A stretch of 64,000 nt of DNA, taken from positions 744,001-808,000 of the forward strand of contig NZ_CP087879.1 in NCBI RefSeq assembly GCF_021442325.1, in the 5' to 3' direction. This document shows positions 17,173 through 28,535 of the stretch, one piece after another. The notes under the pieces were generated by a model, which made no database searches, was not told the origin of the DNA, and worked only from the letters and a program-made list of their open reading frames with translations. The translations under genes were made by a program, and so were the position numbers. Position 1 is the first letter of the stretch. Each line of letters starts with the position of its first letter. The stretch comes from Agromyces marinus (GTDB lineage Bacteria > Actinomycetota > Actinomycetes > Actinomycetales > Microbacteriaceae).

Positions 17173-18372
17173 GTGATCGATCGCAGCGGCGACGGCCCAG
17201 GCGCCGGGACCTCCGACGGCGTGCATCGACGCAACCTCGCCCGGATCCTCGGACTCGTGCACTACCGCGGGCCGCTCTCCCGGGCCCGGCTCACGGCCCT
17301 CACGGGCCTGAACCGGTCGACGGTGGCCGCGCTCGCGGCCCGGCTCGTCGACCTCGGTCTCGCCCGGGAGCAGGCCCCGGATCAGACGAGCCGCGCCGGG
17401 CGGCCGTCGCCCGTGATCGCCGTGGATCCGGACCTCGTCGCCGTCGCCGTGAACCCCGAGGTCGACGCGGTGACGATCGCGGCGGTCGGCCTCGGCGGGG
17501 CGATCGCGGCGCGCGTTCGCGTCGACGTGGCCGACCTCGTGACGCCCGAGCGCACGGCGACGCTGGTGGCCGAGGTCGTCCGGGAGTGGCGTGGCGGCGA
17601 GCTCGCGCACGCGAGGTTCGTCGGTGCCGGCCTCGCCGTGCCGGGTCTCGTGCGCGCATCGGACGGCCTCGTGCGGTTCGCCCCGCACCTGAAGTGGCGC
17701 GACGCGCAGGTCCGTGAACTCGTCGAGGCGGCGACGGGGCTGCCGACGGCGGCGGGCAACGACGCGACGCTGGGCGCGATCGCCGAACACCGGTTCGGCG
17801 CCGGCCGCGGGGTCGACGACCTCGTCTACCTCAACGGCGGAGCGAGCGGCATCGGCGGCGGGCTGGTCGTGCACGGACGGCCCGTGCTCGGGGCGGGCGG
17901 CTTCGCGGGCGAGTTCGGGCAGAACCGGCCCGGAATCGACGACGCCGGCGACCGCAGGGCCGTCGGCGGGGTCCTCGAGGACGAGGTCGGTCGATCCCGG
18001 CTGCTCGGAGCGCTCGGCCTCCGGTCCGCGGACGAGCCTGCCCTGGCAGCGGCGATCGCGCGCGCGGTGGCGAGCGGCGACGCCGAGGTCGTCGCGGAAC
18101 TCGACCGCCAGCGCAGGATCCTCGCGACGGCGATCGCGAACGCGGTCAACGTGCTGAATCCGTCGCGGGTGATCCTCGGCGGGTTCCTCGCGACGCTCGC
18201 CGAGCAGGATTCCGCTGCGATGCGGGCGGCCGTGGCCGGCCAGGCGATGCCCGCCGCCGCAGAGGACCTGCTGCTCGTGGTCGCGGCGCTGGGCGAGGAC
18301 CGGCTCCTGGTGGGCGCTGCCGAACTCGCGTTCGCGCCCCTGCTGGCCGACCCCCTGTCGATCGCGGACTGA
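17173..18372 (+). CDS. ROK family transcriptional regulator (XylR-like)
   Basis: About 399 residues. The N-terminal winged helix (RRNLARILGLVHYRGPLSRARL then LTGLNRSTVAALAARLVDLG) is the ROK repressor type. The rest is a sugar-kinase-like fold (VGAGLAVPGLVR, AGNDATLGAIAEHRFGAGRG, YLNGGASGIGGGLVV). The Cys-rich zinc motif that usually follows GE.GH is missing: the sequence runs GEFGQNRPGIDDAGDRRAVGG with no cysteine. GTG 17173 lies seven bases after TAGAGT and is likely leaderless. GTG 17164 would add three residues. Proximity to xylAB and the XylR-like operator at 15135 make it the probable xylose repressor. Confidence 0.85.
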   Translation: MIDRSGDGPGAGTSDGVHRRNLARILGLVHYRGPLSRARLTALTGLNRSTVAALAARLVDLGLAREQAPDQTSRAGRPSPVIAVDPDLVAVAVNPEVDAVTIAAVGLGGAIAARVRVDVADLVTPERTATLVAEVVREWRGGELAHARFVGAGLAVPGLVRASDGLVRFAPHLKWRDAQVRELVEAATGLPTAAGNDATLGAIAEHRFGAGRGVDDLVYLNGGASGIGGGLVVHGRPVLGAGGFAGEFGQNRPGIDDAGDRRAVGGVLEDEVGRSRLLGALGLRSADEPALAAAIARAVASGDAEVVAELDRQRRILATAIANAVNVLNPSRVILGGFLATLAEQDSAAMRAAVAGQAMPAAAEDLLLVVAALGEDRLLVGAAELAFAPLLADPLSIAD

Positions 18373-18451
18373 GCGCCGCGCGAGGTCCGAGCGGATGCCG
18401 CGCCCGGCCGTGGCATCCGCCGTCCGTGTGCTGCACGGGGGTGCCTTCGGG

Positions 18452-18529
18452 TACACTCGGACCCGAGTCGAATCGATTCGAGACCTTCGGGTCGAGATCG
18501 TCCCAGACGGCGCCCCCTCCGGGCGCCGT
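18452..18529 (+). promoter_or_regulatory. Promoter, operator-like palindrome and terminator-like hairpin in the leader of the Bcr/CflA gene
   Basis: A -10 element, TACACT (18452-18457), is followed by nested inverted repeats: GACCCGA (18460-18466) and TCGGGTC (18487-18493) enclose the perfect palindrome TCGAATCGATTCGA (18468-18481). Next is a perfect 9-base hairpin, ACGGCGCCC and GGGCGCCGT (18507-18529, loop CCTCC), followed by TTTCC. The hairpin lies 80 bases before the ATG of the exporter, so it could be an attenuator. There is no ATG or GTG between the -10 and the hairpin. Alternatively it ends transcription from the ROK gene. Confidence 0.5.
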
Positions 18530-18610
18530 TTCCATTCGCTCGGCGCCCGACGGCGTGCGCCCGAACCGCAGCCTCCAACGACCGCACTCCAGCACGCCTC
18601 GGGAACGCCT

Positions 18611-19882
18611 ATGTCCACCGCCTCCATCCCCATCGTCCGGCCGGACGACTACACCGCACGACGCCACCCCGGCGACCTGCTGAGCCCCCGGCAGCGCCTG
18701 GTCTACGTCCTGGTCCTGGGCGCGCTCACGGCGCTCGGCCCGTTCACGGTCGACCTCTACCTCCCCGCGTTCCCGGCGCTCGAGTCCGAGCTCGGAGTGT
18801 CCGCCTCCGCGGTCCAGGTCACCCTCACGGGCACGATGATCGGCTTCGGCCTCGGCCAGCTCGTGGTCGGTCCCTGGAGCGACAAGGTCGGGCGCCGACT
18901 CCCGCTCATCCTCGCGACGCTGCTGCACATCGCGGCATCCGTCGCGGTCGCGCTCGCGCCCGACATCGTCTGGCTCTCGGTGTTCCGGCTGATGCAGGGG
19001 TTCGGCGCCGCCGCGGGCGGGGTCGTGGCGATGGCGATGGTGCGCGACCTGTTCGGGGGCAAGCCGCTCGTCCGGATGCTCTCCCGACTCGCGCTCGTGA
19101 ACGGCCTGGCGCCCGTGCTCGCCCCGGTCATCGGCTCGCAGCTGCTGCAGTTCATGGACTGGCGAGGCGTGTTCTGGGTCCTCGCCGGGTACGGCGCGGC
19201 CGTCGTGCTGGCGGTGTCGTTCTTCATCGTCGAGACGCTGCCGGAGTCGAAGCGGCACGTCGCCGGCCACTCGTCCGTGCGCGAGCGCTACCGGGCGCTG
19301 TTCCGCGACCGGATCTACCTCGGCGCGGCGATCATCGGCGGCATGACCTTCACGGGGCTCTTCGCGTACCTGACGACCTCGTCGTTCCTGTTCCAGCAGG
19401 TCTACGGCTTCACCCCGCAGGAGTTCGGCCTGCTGTTCGCGGTCAACTCCGTCGGCGTGATCATCGGCGTGCAGACCTCGTCCCGGCTGATCCGCGGCCC
19501 CGTCCCTCCGCAGTACGTCCTGGCCGTGACCACGATCGTGCACGCGGCGATGGCGATCGCGATCATCGTGCTCGATTCGTCCGGCGCCGGCCTGTGGGGC
19601 ACCGCGATCCCGTTGTGGATCTTCATCCTCGCGTGCGGGTTCGCGTTCCCCGCGGTGCAGGTGCTGGCGCTCGCCCACCACGGCTCCGAGGCAGGCACCG
19701 CCGCCTCGCTCCTCGGCGCGCTGAACTTCGGCCTCGCCGGCGCCATCTCACCGCTGATCGGCCTGTTCGGCGTGAACAGCGCGGTGCCGATGGGGTCGTT
19801 CATGCTCGGGGCCGCGTCGATCGCGATCGTCTCGGTCTGGTTCCTCGTGCGCCCGAAGACGGTGCCTGCGCTGAGCGACTGA
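18611..19882 (+). CDS. Bcr/CflA family multidrug efflux MFS transporter
   Basis: A 423-residue, 12-segment transporter of the drug:H+ antiporter type. The N-terminal membrane segment reads LGALTALGPFTVDLYLPAFP, matching the family pattern LG..TPFAIDMYLPA-. The loop 2-3 motif is GPWSDKVGRRLPL, and motif C-like glycines and prolines occur in LVNGLAPVLAPVIGSQL. Relatives export bicyclomycin, chloramphenicol or other small molecules. The substrate here is unknown. ATG 18611 has GGGAA five bases upstream. The long structured leader (see 18452-18529) suggests controlled expression. Confidence 0.9.
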   Translation: MSTASIPIVRPDDYTARRHPGDLLSPRQRLVYVLVLGALTALGPFTVDLYLPAFPALESELGVSASAVQVTLTGTMIGFGLGQLVVGPWSDKVGRRLPLILATLLHIAASVAVALAPDIVWLSVFRLMQGFGAAAGGVVAMAMVRDLFGGKPLVRMLSRLALVNGLAPVLAPVIGSQLLQFMDWRGVFWVLAGYGAAVVLAVSFFIVETLPESKRHVAGHSSVRERYRALFRDRIYLGAAIIGGMTFTGLFAYLTTSSFLFQQVYGFTPQEFGLLFAVNSVGVIIGVQTSSRLIRGPVPPQYVLAVTTIVHAAMAIAIIVLDSSGAGLWGTAIPLWIFILACGFAFPAVQVLALAHHGSEAGTAASLLGALNFGLAGAISPLIGLFGVNSAVPMGSFMLGAASIAIVSVWFLVRPKTVPALSD

Positions 19883-19976
19883 GACCGGGCGGCGCCCGCC
19901 GCCCCTCGGCCCGCCGCGCGGCGGCTCGCGCGACGCGCTCGGCCGCGCCTCCGACGCCCGGCGCTAGCGTGTTCGC

Positions 19977-20735
19977 ATGGCGGTGCACGACGGTGATGCG
20001 GGAGCGCCCGGCGCGGGGAACGAGGAACGCGCACGACGCGCGGGTCGGTTCGTCCCGTTCGCAGCCGGCGCCACGGCGCTCGTGCTCGCGCTCGTGCTCG
20101 GCGTGGTCATCATGCTCCGCGCGGACGTGCTGTTCCCCGTCGACGAGTCGTGGGCCGAGGAGGTCTTCACGCTGCGCGGCCCCATCGGCGACATCTTCGC
20201 CTACGGGATGAACGCGCTCGGCGGTGGCGTCATCGGGGTGTTCGTGGTCCCGATCACCGCCGCACTCGTGCTGATCGCGCTCAGGCGCCCCTGGGCGGCG
20301 CTCTTCTTCCTCTCGGCGTCGATCGCGAGCGCGGTCGCCGTGCAGCTGCTGAAGGGCCTGTTCGGCCGGGCCAGGCCCGAGGAGCTCATCGTCGCGACCG
20401 ACTTCGGTTCATTCCCGTCGGGGCATGTGGCGAACGCCGCGACGATCGCCGTCGTGTTCGGCATCCTCGTCCCGCGGGGGTGGGTGTGGTTCGCGGGCGC
20501 GGCGTACACGGTGCTCATGGCGATCAGCCGCACGTACCTCGGCGCGCACTGGGTCACCGATACGATCGGCGGGGCACTCGTCGGCGCGGGCACGGCGCTG
20601 CTCGTGTGGTGCCTGTTCGCGACGCCCCTCGAACGCGAGCGCCTGAAGCGCGCCGACGTGATCGCGGAACGCAACCGCGCCTTCGCGCAGTCCCACGTCA
20701 CGCCCCCCGAAGGACGCCCGCGTTCGGCCCCGTGA
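19977..20735 (+). CDS. PAP2 family phosphatase
   Basis: A 252-residue membrane protein with five or six membrane segments and all three phosphatase motifs: KGLFGRARP, FPSGHVANAA and SRTYLGAHWVTD, which carry the Lys-Arg, His and Arg-His-Asp residues of the active site on the outer membrane face. PAP2 members of this type dephosphorylate lipid pyrophosphates such as undecaprenyl pyrophosphate, or phosphatidic acid. The ATG at 19977 is six bases after TAGCGT, so the mRNA is likely leaderless. The C-terminal tail is basic and cytoplasmic. The neighbour xdhC is convergent. Confidence 0.9.
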   Translation: MAVHDGDAGAPGAGNEERARRAGRFVPFAAGATALVLALVLGVVIMLRADVLFPVDESWAEEVFTLRGPIGDIFAYGMNALGGGVIGVFVVPITAALVLIALRRPWAALFFLSASIASAVAVQLLKGLFGRARPEELIVATDFGSFPSGHVANAATIAVVFGILVPRGWVWFAGAAYTVLMAISRTYLGAHWVTDTIGGALVGAGTALLVWCLFATPLERERLKRADVIAERNRAFAQSHVTPPEGRPRSAP

Positions 20736-20792
20736 GCCGGCCTCGATCGCGAGTGCGGCGGGCGCGGAGCGGCTGCGGGCACGCGCGGCGCG

Positions 20793-21629
20793 TCAGGTGG
20801 TGGGCGCGGACGTCGCGGCGCGCTCGATCCGCTGCAGGAGCTCGGCGGTCACGCTCACGGCGATCGCGGCGGGCTCCTTCGAGCGGATGCCGGCGATGCC
20901 GATCGGCGTCTCGATCCGTTCGAGCGAAGCAACGTCGTGTCCGGCCTCGAGGAGCTGCCCGCGGAACCGCGACCACTTCGAGCGCGACCCGATCAGTCCG
21001 ATCGATGCGAGCCCGGTGGTCCGCAGCGCCGCGTCGCAGATCGCGAGGTCCTCGGCGTGGTCGTGCGTCATGACGAGCACGTGCGCGCCGCCGGGCAGGT
21101 CGGCCAGCGCCGCCTCGGGCACGGGCAGCAGGTGCACGCGGACGTTCGCGACCGCGTCGGCGAACGGCCCCGACTCCCCGGGGACTCCGATCCTGCCGGG
21201 CGCGAGCATCGCCTCGCGGGAGTCGACGAGGGCGAGGTCGAGCGGATGCCGCGCGAGGATCCTGGCCAGTTCGAGGCCGACGTGCCCCAGGCCGAAGACC
21301 GCGACGGCCGGAACGACCGGCAGGGGTTCGAGCAGCATGGTGACCTCTCCTCCGCAGCACTGCACGCCGTAGTCGACGGCGGCCCGGTCGCTCAGGGTGA
21401 GCGTGAGCAGTTCCGGTTCGGCTGAGCCGGATGCGAGCAGTTCGCGGGCCCGGGCGAGTGCGGTCTGCTCGAGGTTGCCGCCGCCGACGGTGCCGAACGC
21501 GCGGTCGGCCGCGACGACCATCTTGGCGCCGCCGTTGCGGGGCGCGTGCCCCCGAACGGTCGCGAGCGTGACGAGCACTCCGGGCGTGCGTTCGGCCCGG
21601 AGGCGCTGCACGGCGTCGATCCAGTCCAC
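20793..21629 (-). CDS. xdhC: XdhC-type molybdenum cofactor insertion and maturation factor
   Basis: A 278-residue protein of the XdhC/CoxI family, which delivers the sulfurated molybdenum cofactor to xanthine dehydrogenase. The N-terminal XdhC domain shows GTVGGGNLEQTALAR and the Cys pair VQCCGGEVTMLLEPL. The C-terminal Rossmann domain starts AVFGLGHVGLELARIL and has HDHAEDLAICDAAL and GLIGSRSKWSRFR. The GTG at 21629 lies 11 bases after the xdhB stop. It is last in the xdhA-xdhB-xdhC operon, the usual place for this gene. Confidence 0.92.
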   Translation of the reverse strand: MDWIDAVQRLRAERTPGVLVTLATVRGHAPRNGGAKMVVAADRAFGTVGGGNLEQTALARARELLASGSAEPELLTLTLSDRAAVDYGVQCCGGEVTMLLEPLPVVPAVAVFGLGHVGLELARILARHPLDLALVDSREAMLAPGRIGVPGESGPFADAVANVRVHLLPVPEAALADLPGGAHVLVMTHDHAEDLAICDAALRTTGLASIGLIGSRSKWSRFRGQLLEAGHDVASLERIETPIGIAGIRSKEPAAIAVSVTAELLQRIERAATSAPTT

Positions 21630-21639
21630 GCGCGCCCCG

Positions 21640-24077
<2,438 letters not shown>

Positions 24078-24081
<4 letters not shown>

Positions 24082-25535
24082 GCGGGCACCCCCGCGGCCG
24101 CCTGGGTGCTGCGGTGCAGCCTCAGCAGCGCCGTGCCGAGCGTGCGGGAGCGGTACTCGGCGCTCGCCCGGTGGTCCGACATGGGCGTGCCTTCCGAGGC
24201 GAGAACGGATGCCGCCTCCCGGACGCTCTCACGCGTCCACTCGCGCCCGACGAGCGCGGCCTCGGTCGCGCGTGCCCGGATCGGCGTGGCCGCGACCCCG
24301 CCGAGTCCGATGCGCGCCGACGTGACGAGGCCGCCGTCGATCTCGAGCGCGAAGGCCGCGGCGACGCTCGAGATGTCGTCGAAGCGGCGCTTGGCGATCT
24401 TGTGGAACGCGGTCGTGCCTGCGAGCGGCAACGGGATCCGCACCGCTCGGATGAGTTCGCCGTGTGCGAGCACGGTCTGCCGGTACCCCGTGAAGTAGTC
24501 GGCCAGGTCGACCTCGCGCTCGCCGTGGGCGGAGGCGAGCACGAGTCGTGCGTCGAGGGCGAGCAGCGCGGGCGGGGTGTCGCCGATCGGCGAGGCCGTG
24601 CCGAGGTTGCCGCCGATCGTGGCCCGGTTGCGGATGAGCGGGGAGGCGAAGAGCGGGAACAGCTCGGCCAGGAGCGGCACCCGGCCTGCCAGGCGCCGCT
24701 CGATCTCGGTGAGGGTGAGCGCGGCGCCGATCTCGATGCTCGCGTCGCCGACCTCGAACGTGCGCAGTTCCGGGAGGCGTTCGATCGCGATCGTGAGCGG
24801 TGCCCTGCGCCCCCGGAGGTTGACCTCGACGCCCCAGTCGGTCGTGCCGGCGGCGAGGACCGCGTCGGGTTCGTCGCCGAGCAGGCGGAGGGCCTCGTCG
24901 AGCGAGGCGGGGCGGATGAAACGGCCGGCCCCGTCGTCGAGCCGGGTCGACGCGGATGCCGGCGCGGGGCGCTCCAGCCGGGCCGCGAGTTCGTCGCCCG
25001 CTTCGGGCGCGCCGAGCGCGAACGCCGCATCCCGGATCGGCCGGTATCCGGTGCAGCGGCACAGGTTGCCGGCGAGGGAGTGCAGGTCGAAGCCGTTCGG
25101 GCCGTGATGCGTGCCGGCCGCGGCATCCGCTTCGTCGTCACCGACCGCGCGCCGATCGCGCCGGTAGAACTCGGCGGCCATGCTGCACGCGAAGCCGGGC
25201 GTGCAGTAGCCGCACTGCGATCCGCCGGCCTCGGCGAGGCGCTGCTGGACCGCGTGCGGCTGCTCGGCCGTGCCGAGCCCCTCGGCGGTGACGACCTCCT
25301 GGCCGTGGAGCGCCGCTGCCAGGACCAGGCACGCGTTCACGGCCGTCCACTCGGTGCTACCGCCGTCTGCGGGCGTCGCGACGAGCACGGCGCACGCGCC
25401 GCACTCGCCCTCGGCGCAGCCCTCCTTGCAGCCGGTCAGGCCCAGGCTGCGCAGCCAGTCGAGCGCGCTCGTGTGCGCGGAGACGTCGTGCAGCGGGCGG
25501 TGCCGCCCGTTGACCGTCACGCCGATGTGATCCAT
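24078..25535 (-). CDS. xdhA: Xanthine dehydrogenase, iron-sulfur and FAD subunit
   Basis: A 485-residue small subunit that passes electrons from the molybdenum centre to NAD+. The N-terminal ferredoxin-like [2Fe-2S] site is GCKEGCAEGECGACAV (residues 35-50). The second [2Fe-2S] site is SQCGYCTPGF with LCRCTGYRPI. The FAD domain follows after residue 185, with IGGNLGTASPIGDTPPAL, and a CO_deh_flav_C-like end. The two cofactor domains are fused, as in bacterial XdhA. The start at 25535 has GAGGAG eight bases upstream. First gene of xdhABC, divergent from aceB. Confidence 0.95.
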
Positions 25536-25561
25536 GGTCGAACTCCTCGTGCTGCGGAGTC

Positions 25562-25601
25562 TACGCCGACGGGTTCGGCCGTGACCGGTTACGCCGACGG
25601 G
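25562..25601. promoter_or_regulatory. Paired 12-base direct repeats in the xdhA/aceB divergent region
   Basis: TACGCCGACGGG occurs at 25562-25573 and 25590-25601, 28 bases apart, between the divergent xdh and aceB operons. Tandem sites on one face region of a shared promoter fit a common purine-responsive regulator, but no regulator gene is visible nearby. Confidence 0.4.
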
Positions 25602-25686
25602 GCATCTGCGCCAAGATGAGGCTGAGCGCGACCGTGCGGCGGTCCGGACGCCGAGGTCCGGGCGGCTGCCGGAGGGGAGCCGTGGC

Positions 25687-27285
25687 ATGAGCATCGAGAT
25701 CGTCGGCGACGCCCGGGTGCCGGGCGACGAGGAGATCCTGTCGGACGCTGCGCTCGCGTTCGTCGAGGAGCTGCACCGGCGGTTCGACGCGCCCCGCCGC
25801 GAGCTGCTCGCAGCCCGCCGCGCACGGCGCGAGCGCATCGCCGCGGGCGAGCCGCTCGACTTCCTCGCCGAGACGGCCGACATCCGCGCCGGCGACTGGC
25901 GGGTGCCGCCCCCGCCGGAGGCGCTCGCCGACCGTCGCGTCGAGATCACGGGCCCCGCCGCGCCCGCCAAGATGGCGATCAACGCGCTGAACTCGGGTGC
26001 ACGGGTCTGGCTCGCCGACCTCGAGGACGCGTCGAGCCCGACCTGGCCGAACGTGGTCGGCAGCGTCCGGAACCTGCGCGACGCCGCGCGCGGCACGCTC
26101 GCGTGGACCTCGCCCGAGGGCAAGGAGTACGCGCTCCGCACCGACATCCGCCGCCCCACGGTCGTCACGCGCCCCCGCGGCTGGCACCTGCCGGAGAAGC
26201 ACGTCCTCATCGACGGCGACCGCGCGTCGGGGGCGCTCGTCGACTTCGGCCTGCACGTCCACCACACCGCGCGCCTGCTCATCGACGGCGGGGCGGGGCC
26301 GTTCTACTACCTGCCGAAGCTCGAGAGCCACCTCGAGGCGCGGCTCTGGAACGACGTGTTCACCTTCACCGAGGAGCGGATGTCGCTGCCGCCCGGCACG
26401 ATCCGCGCCACGGTCCTCATCGAGACGATCCCCGCGGCGTTCGAGATGGACGAGATCCTGTACGAGCTGCGCGAGCACGCCTCGGGGCTGAACGCGGGGC
26501 GCTGGGACTACCTGTTCAGCATCATCAAGGTGTTCCGCGACGCCGGACCCGAGTTCCTGGTGCCCGACCGGGCGTCGGTCGCGATGACGGCGCCGTTCAT
26601 GCGCGCCTACACCGACCTGCTCGTGGCGACCTGCCATCGGCGCGGCGCCGTCGCGATGGGCGGCATGGCGGCGTTCGTGCCGAACCGCGCCGACCCCGAC
26701 GCCACGGCGGTCGCGTTCGAGAAGGTCCGCGCCGACAAGACGCGCGAGGCCGGCGACGGCTTCGACGGGTCGTGGGTCGCCCACCCCGACCTGGTGCCCG
26801 TGTGCCGGGAGGTCTTCGACGGCGTGCTCGGCGAGCGGCCGAACCAGCTCGATCGGCAGCGGCCCGAGGTCGCCGTGTCGGCCGCGGACCTGCTCGACGT
26901 GGCATCCGCCCAGGGCCGCATCACCGAGGCCGGACTGCGCACGAACCTGTCGGTCGGGGTCGCCTACACGGCGGCCTGGCTCTCGGGCGACGGCGCGGTC
27001 GCGCTGCACAGCCTCATGGAGGATGCCGCGACGGCCGAGATCTCGCGCTCGCAGGTGTGGCAGCAGCTGCGGCACGAGGTCGTGCTGGCCGACACGGGCC
27101 GCCCGCTCACGCCCGACCTCGTGCGCGAGGTGCTCGCCGAAGAGGTCGAGGCGCTCCGCGCCGGCGTGCCGCCCGAGCGCTTCGCCGCGCACTACGAGCC
27201 GGCCGCGCGGCTCGTGGCCGACCTCGTCCTCGACGACGACTACGTCGACTTCCTCACCCTGCCTGCCTACGAACTGCTGGAGTGA
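25687..27285 (+). CDS. aceB: Malate synthase A
   Basis: A 532-residue enzyme joining glyoxylate and acetyl-CoA to give malate. Visible family segments are PAKMAINALNSGARVWLADLEDASSPTWPN, the signature around SGLNAGRWDYLFSIIK, and NLSVGVAYTAAWLSGDG with ALHSLMEDAATAEISRSQVW in the C-terminal domain. Length is that of form A. The start has GGAGGGGAG ten bases upstream. Because it heads an operon for urate and allantoin breakdown and no isocitrate lyase is beside it, its likely job is to use glyoxylate from ureidoglycolate. Confidence 0.95.
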   Translation: MSIEIVGDARVPGDEEILSDAALAFVEELHRRFDAPRRELLAARRARRERIAAGEPLDFLAETADIRAGDWRVPPPPEALADRRVEITGPAAPAKMAINALNSGARVWLADLEDASSPTWPNVVGSVRNLRDAARGTLAWTSPEGKEYALRTDIRRPTVVTRPRGWHLPEKHVLIDGDRASGALVDFGLHVHHTARLLIDGGAGPFYYLPKLESHLEARLWNDVFTFTEERMSLPPGTIRATVLIETIPAAFEMDEILYELREHASGLNAGRWDYLFSIIKVFRDAGPEFLVPDRASVAMTAPFMRAYTDLLVATCHRRGAVAMGGMAAFVPNRADPDATAVAFEKVRADKTREAGDGFDGSWVAHPDLVPVCREVFDGVLGERPNQLDRQRPEVAVSAADLLDVASAQGRITEAGLRTNLSVGVAYTAAWLSGDGAVALHSLMEDAATAEISRSQVWQQLRHEVVLADTGRPLTPDLVREVLAEEVEALRAGVPPERFAAHYEPAARLVADLVLDDDYVDFLTLPAYELLE

Positions 27286-28535
27286 GCGTGCGCACCGCCC
27301 TCCCGTCCGACGTGCTCGCCGCGGTCGAGGCCCGACTGGCCCCGACCGACCGGCTGCTGCGCGACGCCTACCCGGGCGAGGACGGCACGCGCCGGCCCGT
27401 GCACACGGTGTACGTGCCGGCCGACCGGTACACCCCCGAGCTCCCCGTCGAATGGGGGCGCGCGGCGCGCGACGCGGCCGCCGGCGCCGGCGGAACGGAG
27501 GTGCTCGCGATCGACGTCGGCCTCAGGTACGGCGTCGCCACCGAGGTCGCGCCGCGGGTCGACGCGAAGCTCGCGAGCGAACCCATCGAGGACCTGCGCA
27601 TCGACTTCGAGGACGGCTACGGCGACCGCGGCGACGCAGCCGAGGACGCCGACGCCGTCCGTGCGGCCAAGCGCGTCGTCGCCGCCGAGGGCGCGCACTT
27701 CGCCCCGCCGTTCATCGGGATCAGGTGCAAGTCGTTCGAGGCCGCGACTCGGGCCCGCGGCATCCGCACCCTCGACCTGTTCGTGACCACCCTCGTCGAA
27801 CAGGGCGGGCTGCCCGACGGGCTCGCGCTCACCCTGCCGAAGGTCTCCACGGTCGCGCAGGTCGAGGCCATGGCCGAGATCCTCGCCGCGCTCGAACGCG
27901 TGCACGGGCTGCCCGACGGTCGGCTCGGGTTCGAGGTGCAGGTCGAGACGCCGCAGGTCGTGCTCGGGCCCGACGGCACGGCCCCGGTCGCTCGCATCGC
28001 GCACGCGGCCGCGGGCCGAATCACGGGGCTGCACTACGGGACGTGCGACTACAGCGCCGCGCTCGGCATCGACGCGCCGCAGCAGTCGCTCGAGCATCCC
28101 GCGGCCGACCACGCGAAGCACGTCATGCAGGCGGCCGTCGCGGGCACCGGCATCCGCCTCTCGGACGGCTCGACGAACGTCCTGCCCGTCGGCGACGGCG
28201 CACCCGACGCATGGCGGCTGCACGCCCGGCTCGTGCGCCGCGCGCTCGAGCGCGGCTTCGCTCAGGGGTGGGACCTGCATCCCGCGCAGCTGCCGACCCG
28301 GTACCTCGCGACGTACGCGTACTACCGCGAGGGGTACCCGGCGGTCGCGGCACGGCTGCGCCACGTGCACGAGGGCACGCGCGGCGCCGTGCTCGACGAG
28401 CCGGCGACCGTGCGCGCGCTCACGGGGTTCGTCCGCCGCGGGGTGCAGTGCGGGGCGCTCGCGGCCGACGAGGTCGCCGCCGACACGGGACTCGACCCGG
28501 CCGCACCCGCCCAGCACCCCGAGGAGCACTCATGA
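27282..28535 (+). CDS. HpcH/HpaI aldolase/citrate-lyase-like protein (DUF6986 type)
   Basis: A 417-residue TIM-barrel protein of the CitE/malate-synthase-like superfamily. It contains LRIDFEDGYGDRGDAAEDAD with the metal-binding acidic residues, GLALTLPKVSTVAQVEAM, a substrate-loop-like VETPQVVLGPDG, and HYGTCDYSAALGI. The GTG start overlaps the aceB stop by four bases, and its own stop overlaps the allE start. Tight placement between malate synthase and ureidoglycine aminohydrolase suggests action on a glyoxylate-derived or ureido compound, but the reaction is not known. It could be a second C-C bond-forming or -cleaving enzyme. Confidence 0.8.
   Translation: MSVRTALPSDVLAAVEARLAPTDRLLRDAYPGEDGTRRPVHTVYVPADRYTPELPVEWGRAARDAAAGAGGTEVLAIDVGLRYGVATEVAPRVDAKLASEPIEDLRIDFEDGYGDRGDAAEDADAVRAAKRVVAAEGAHFAPPFIGIRCKSFEAATRARGIRTLDLFVTTLVEQGGLPDGLALTLPKVSTVAQVEAMAEILAALERVHGLPDGRLGFEVQVETPQVVLGPDGTAPVARIAHAAAGRITGLHYGTCDYSAALGIDAPQQSLEHPAADHAKHVMQAAVAGTGIRLSDGSTNVLPVGDGAPDAWRLHARLVRRALERGFAQGWDLHPAQLPTRYLATYAYYREGYPAVAARLRHVHEGTRGAVLDEPATVRALTGFVRRGVQCGALAADEVAADTGLDPAAPAQHPEEHS

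Noticed and set aside
18611..19882. Xylose transporter role for the MFS gene after the ROK regulator
   Set aside because: The sequence is of the Bcr/CflA drug exporter type, and its own promoter and leader separate it from the ROK gene.
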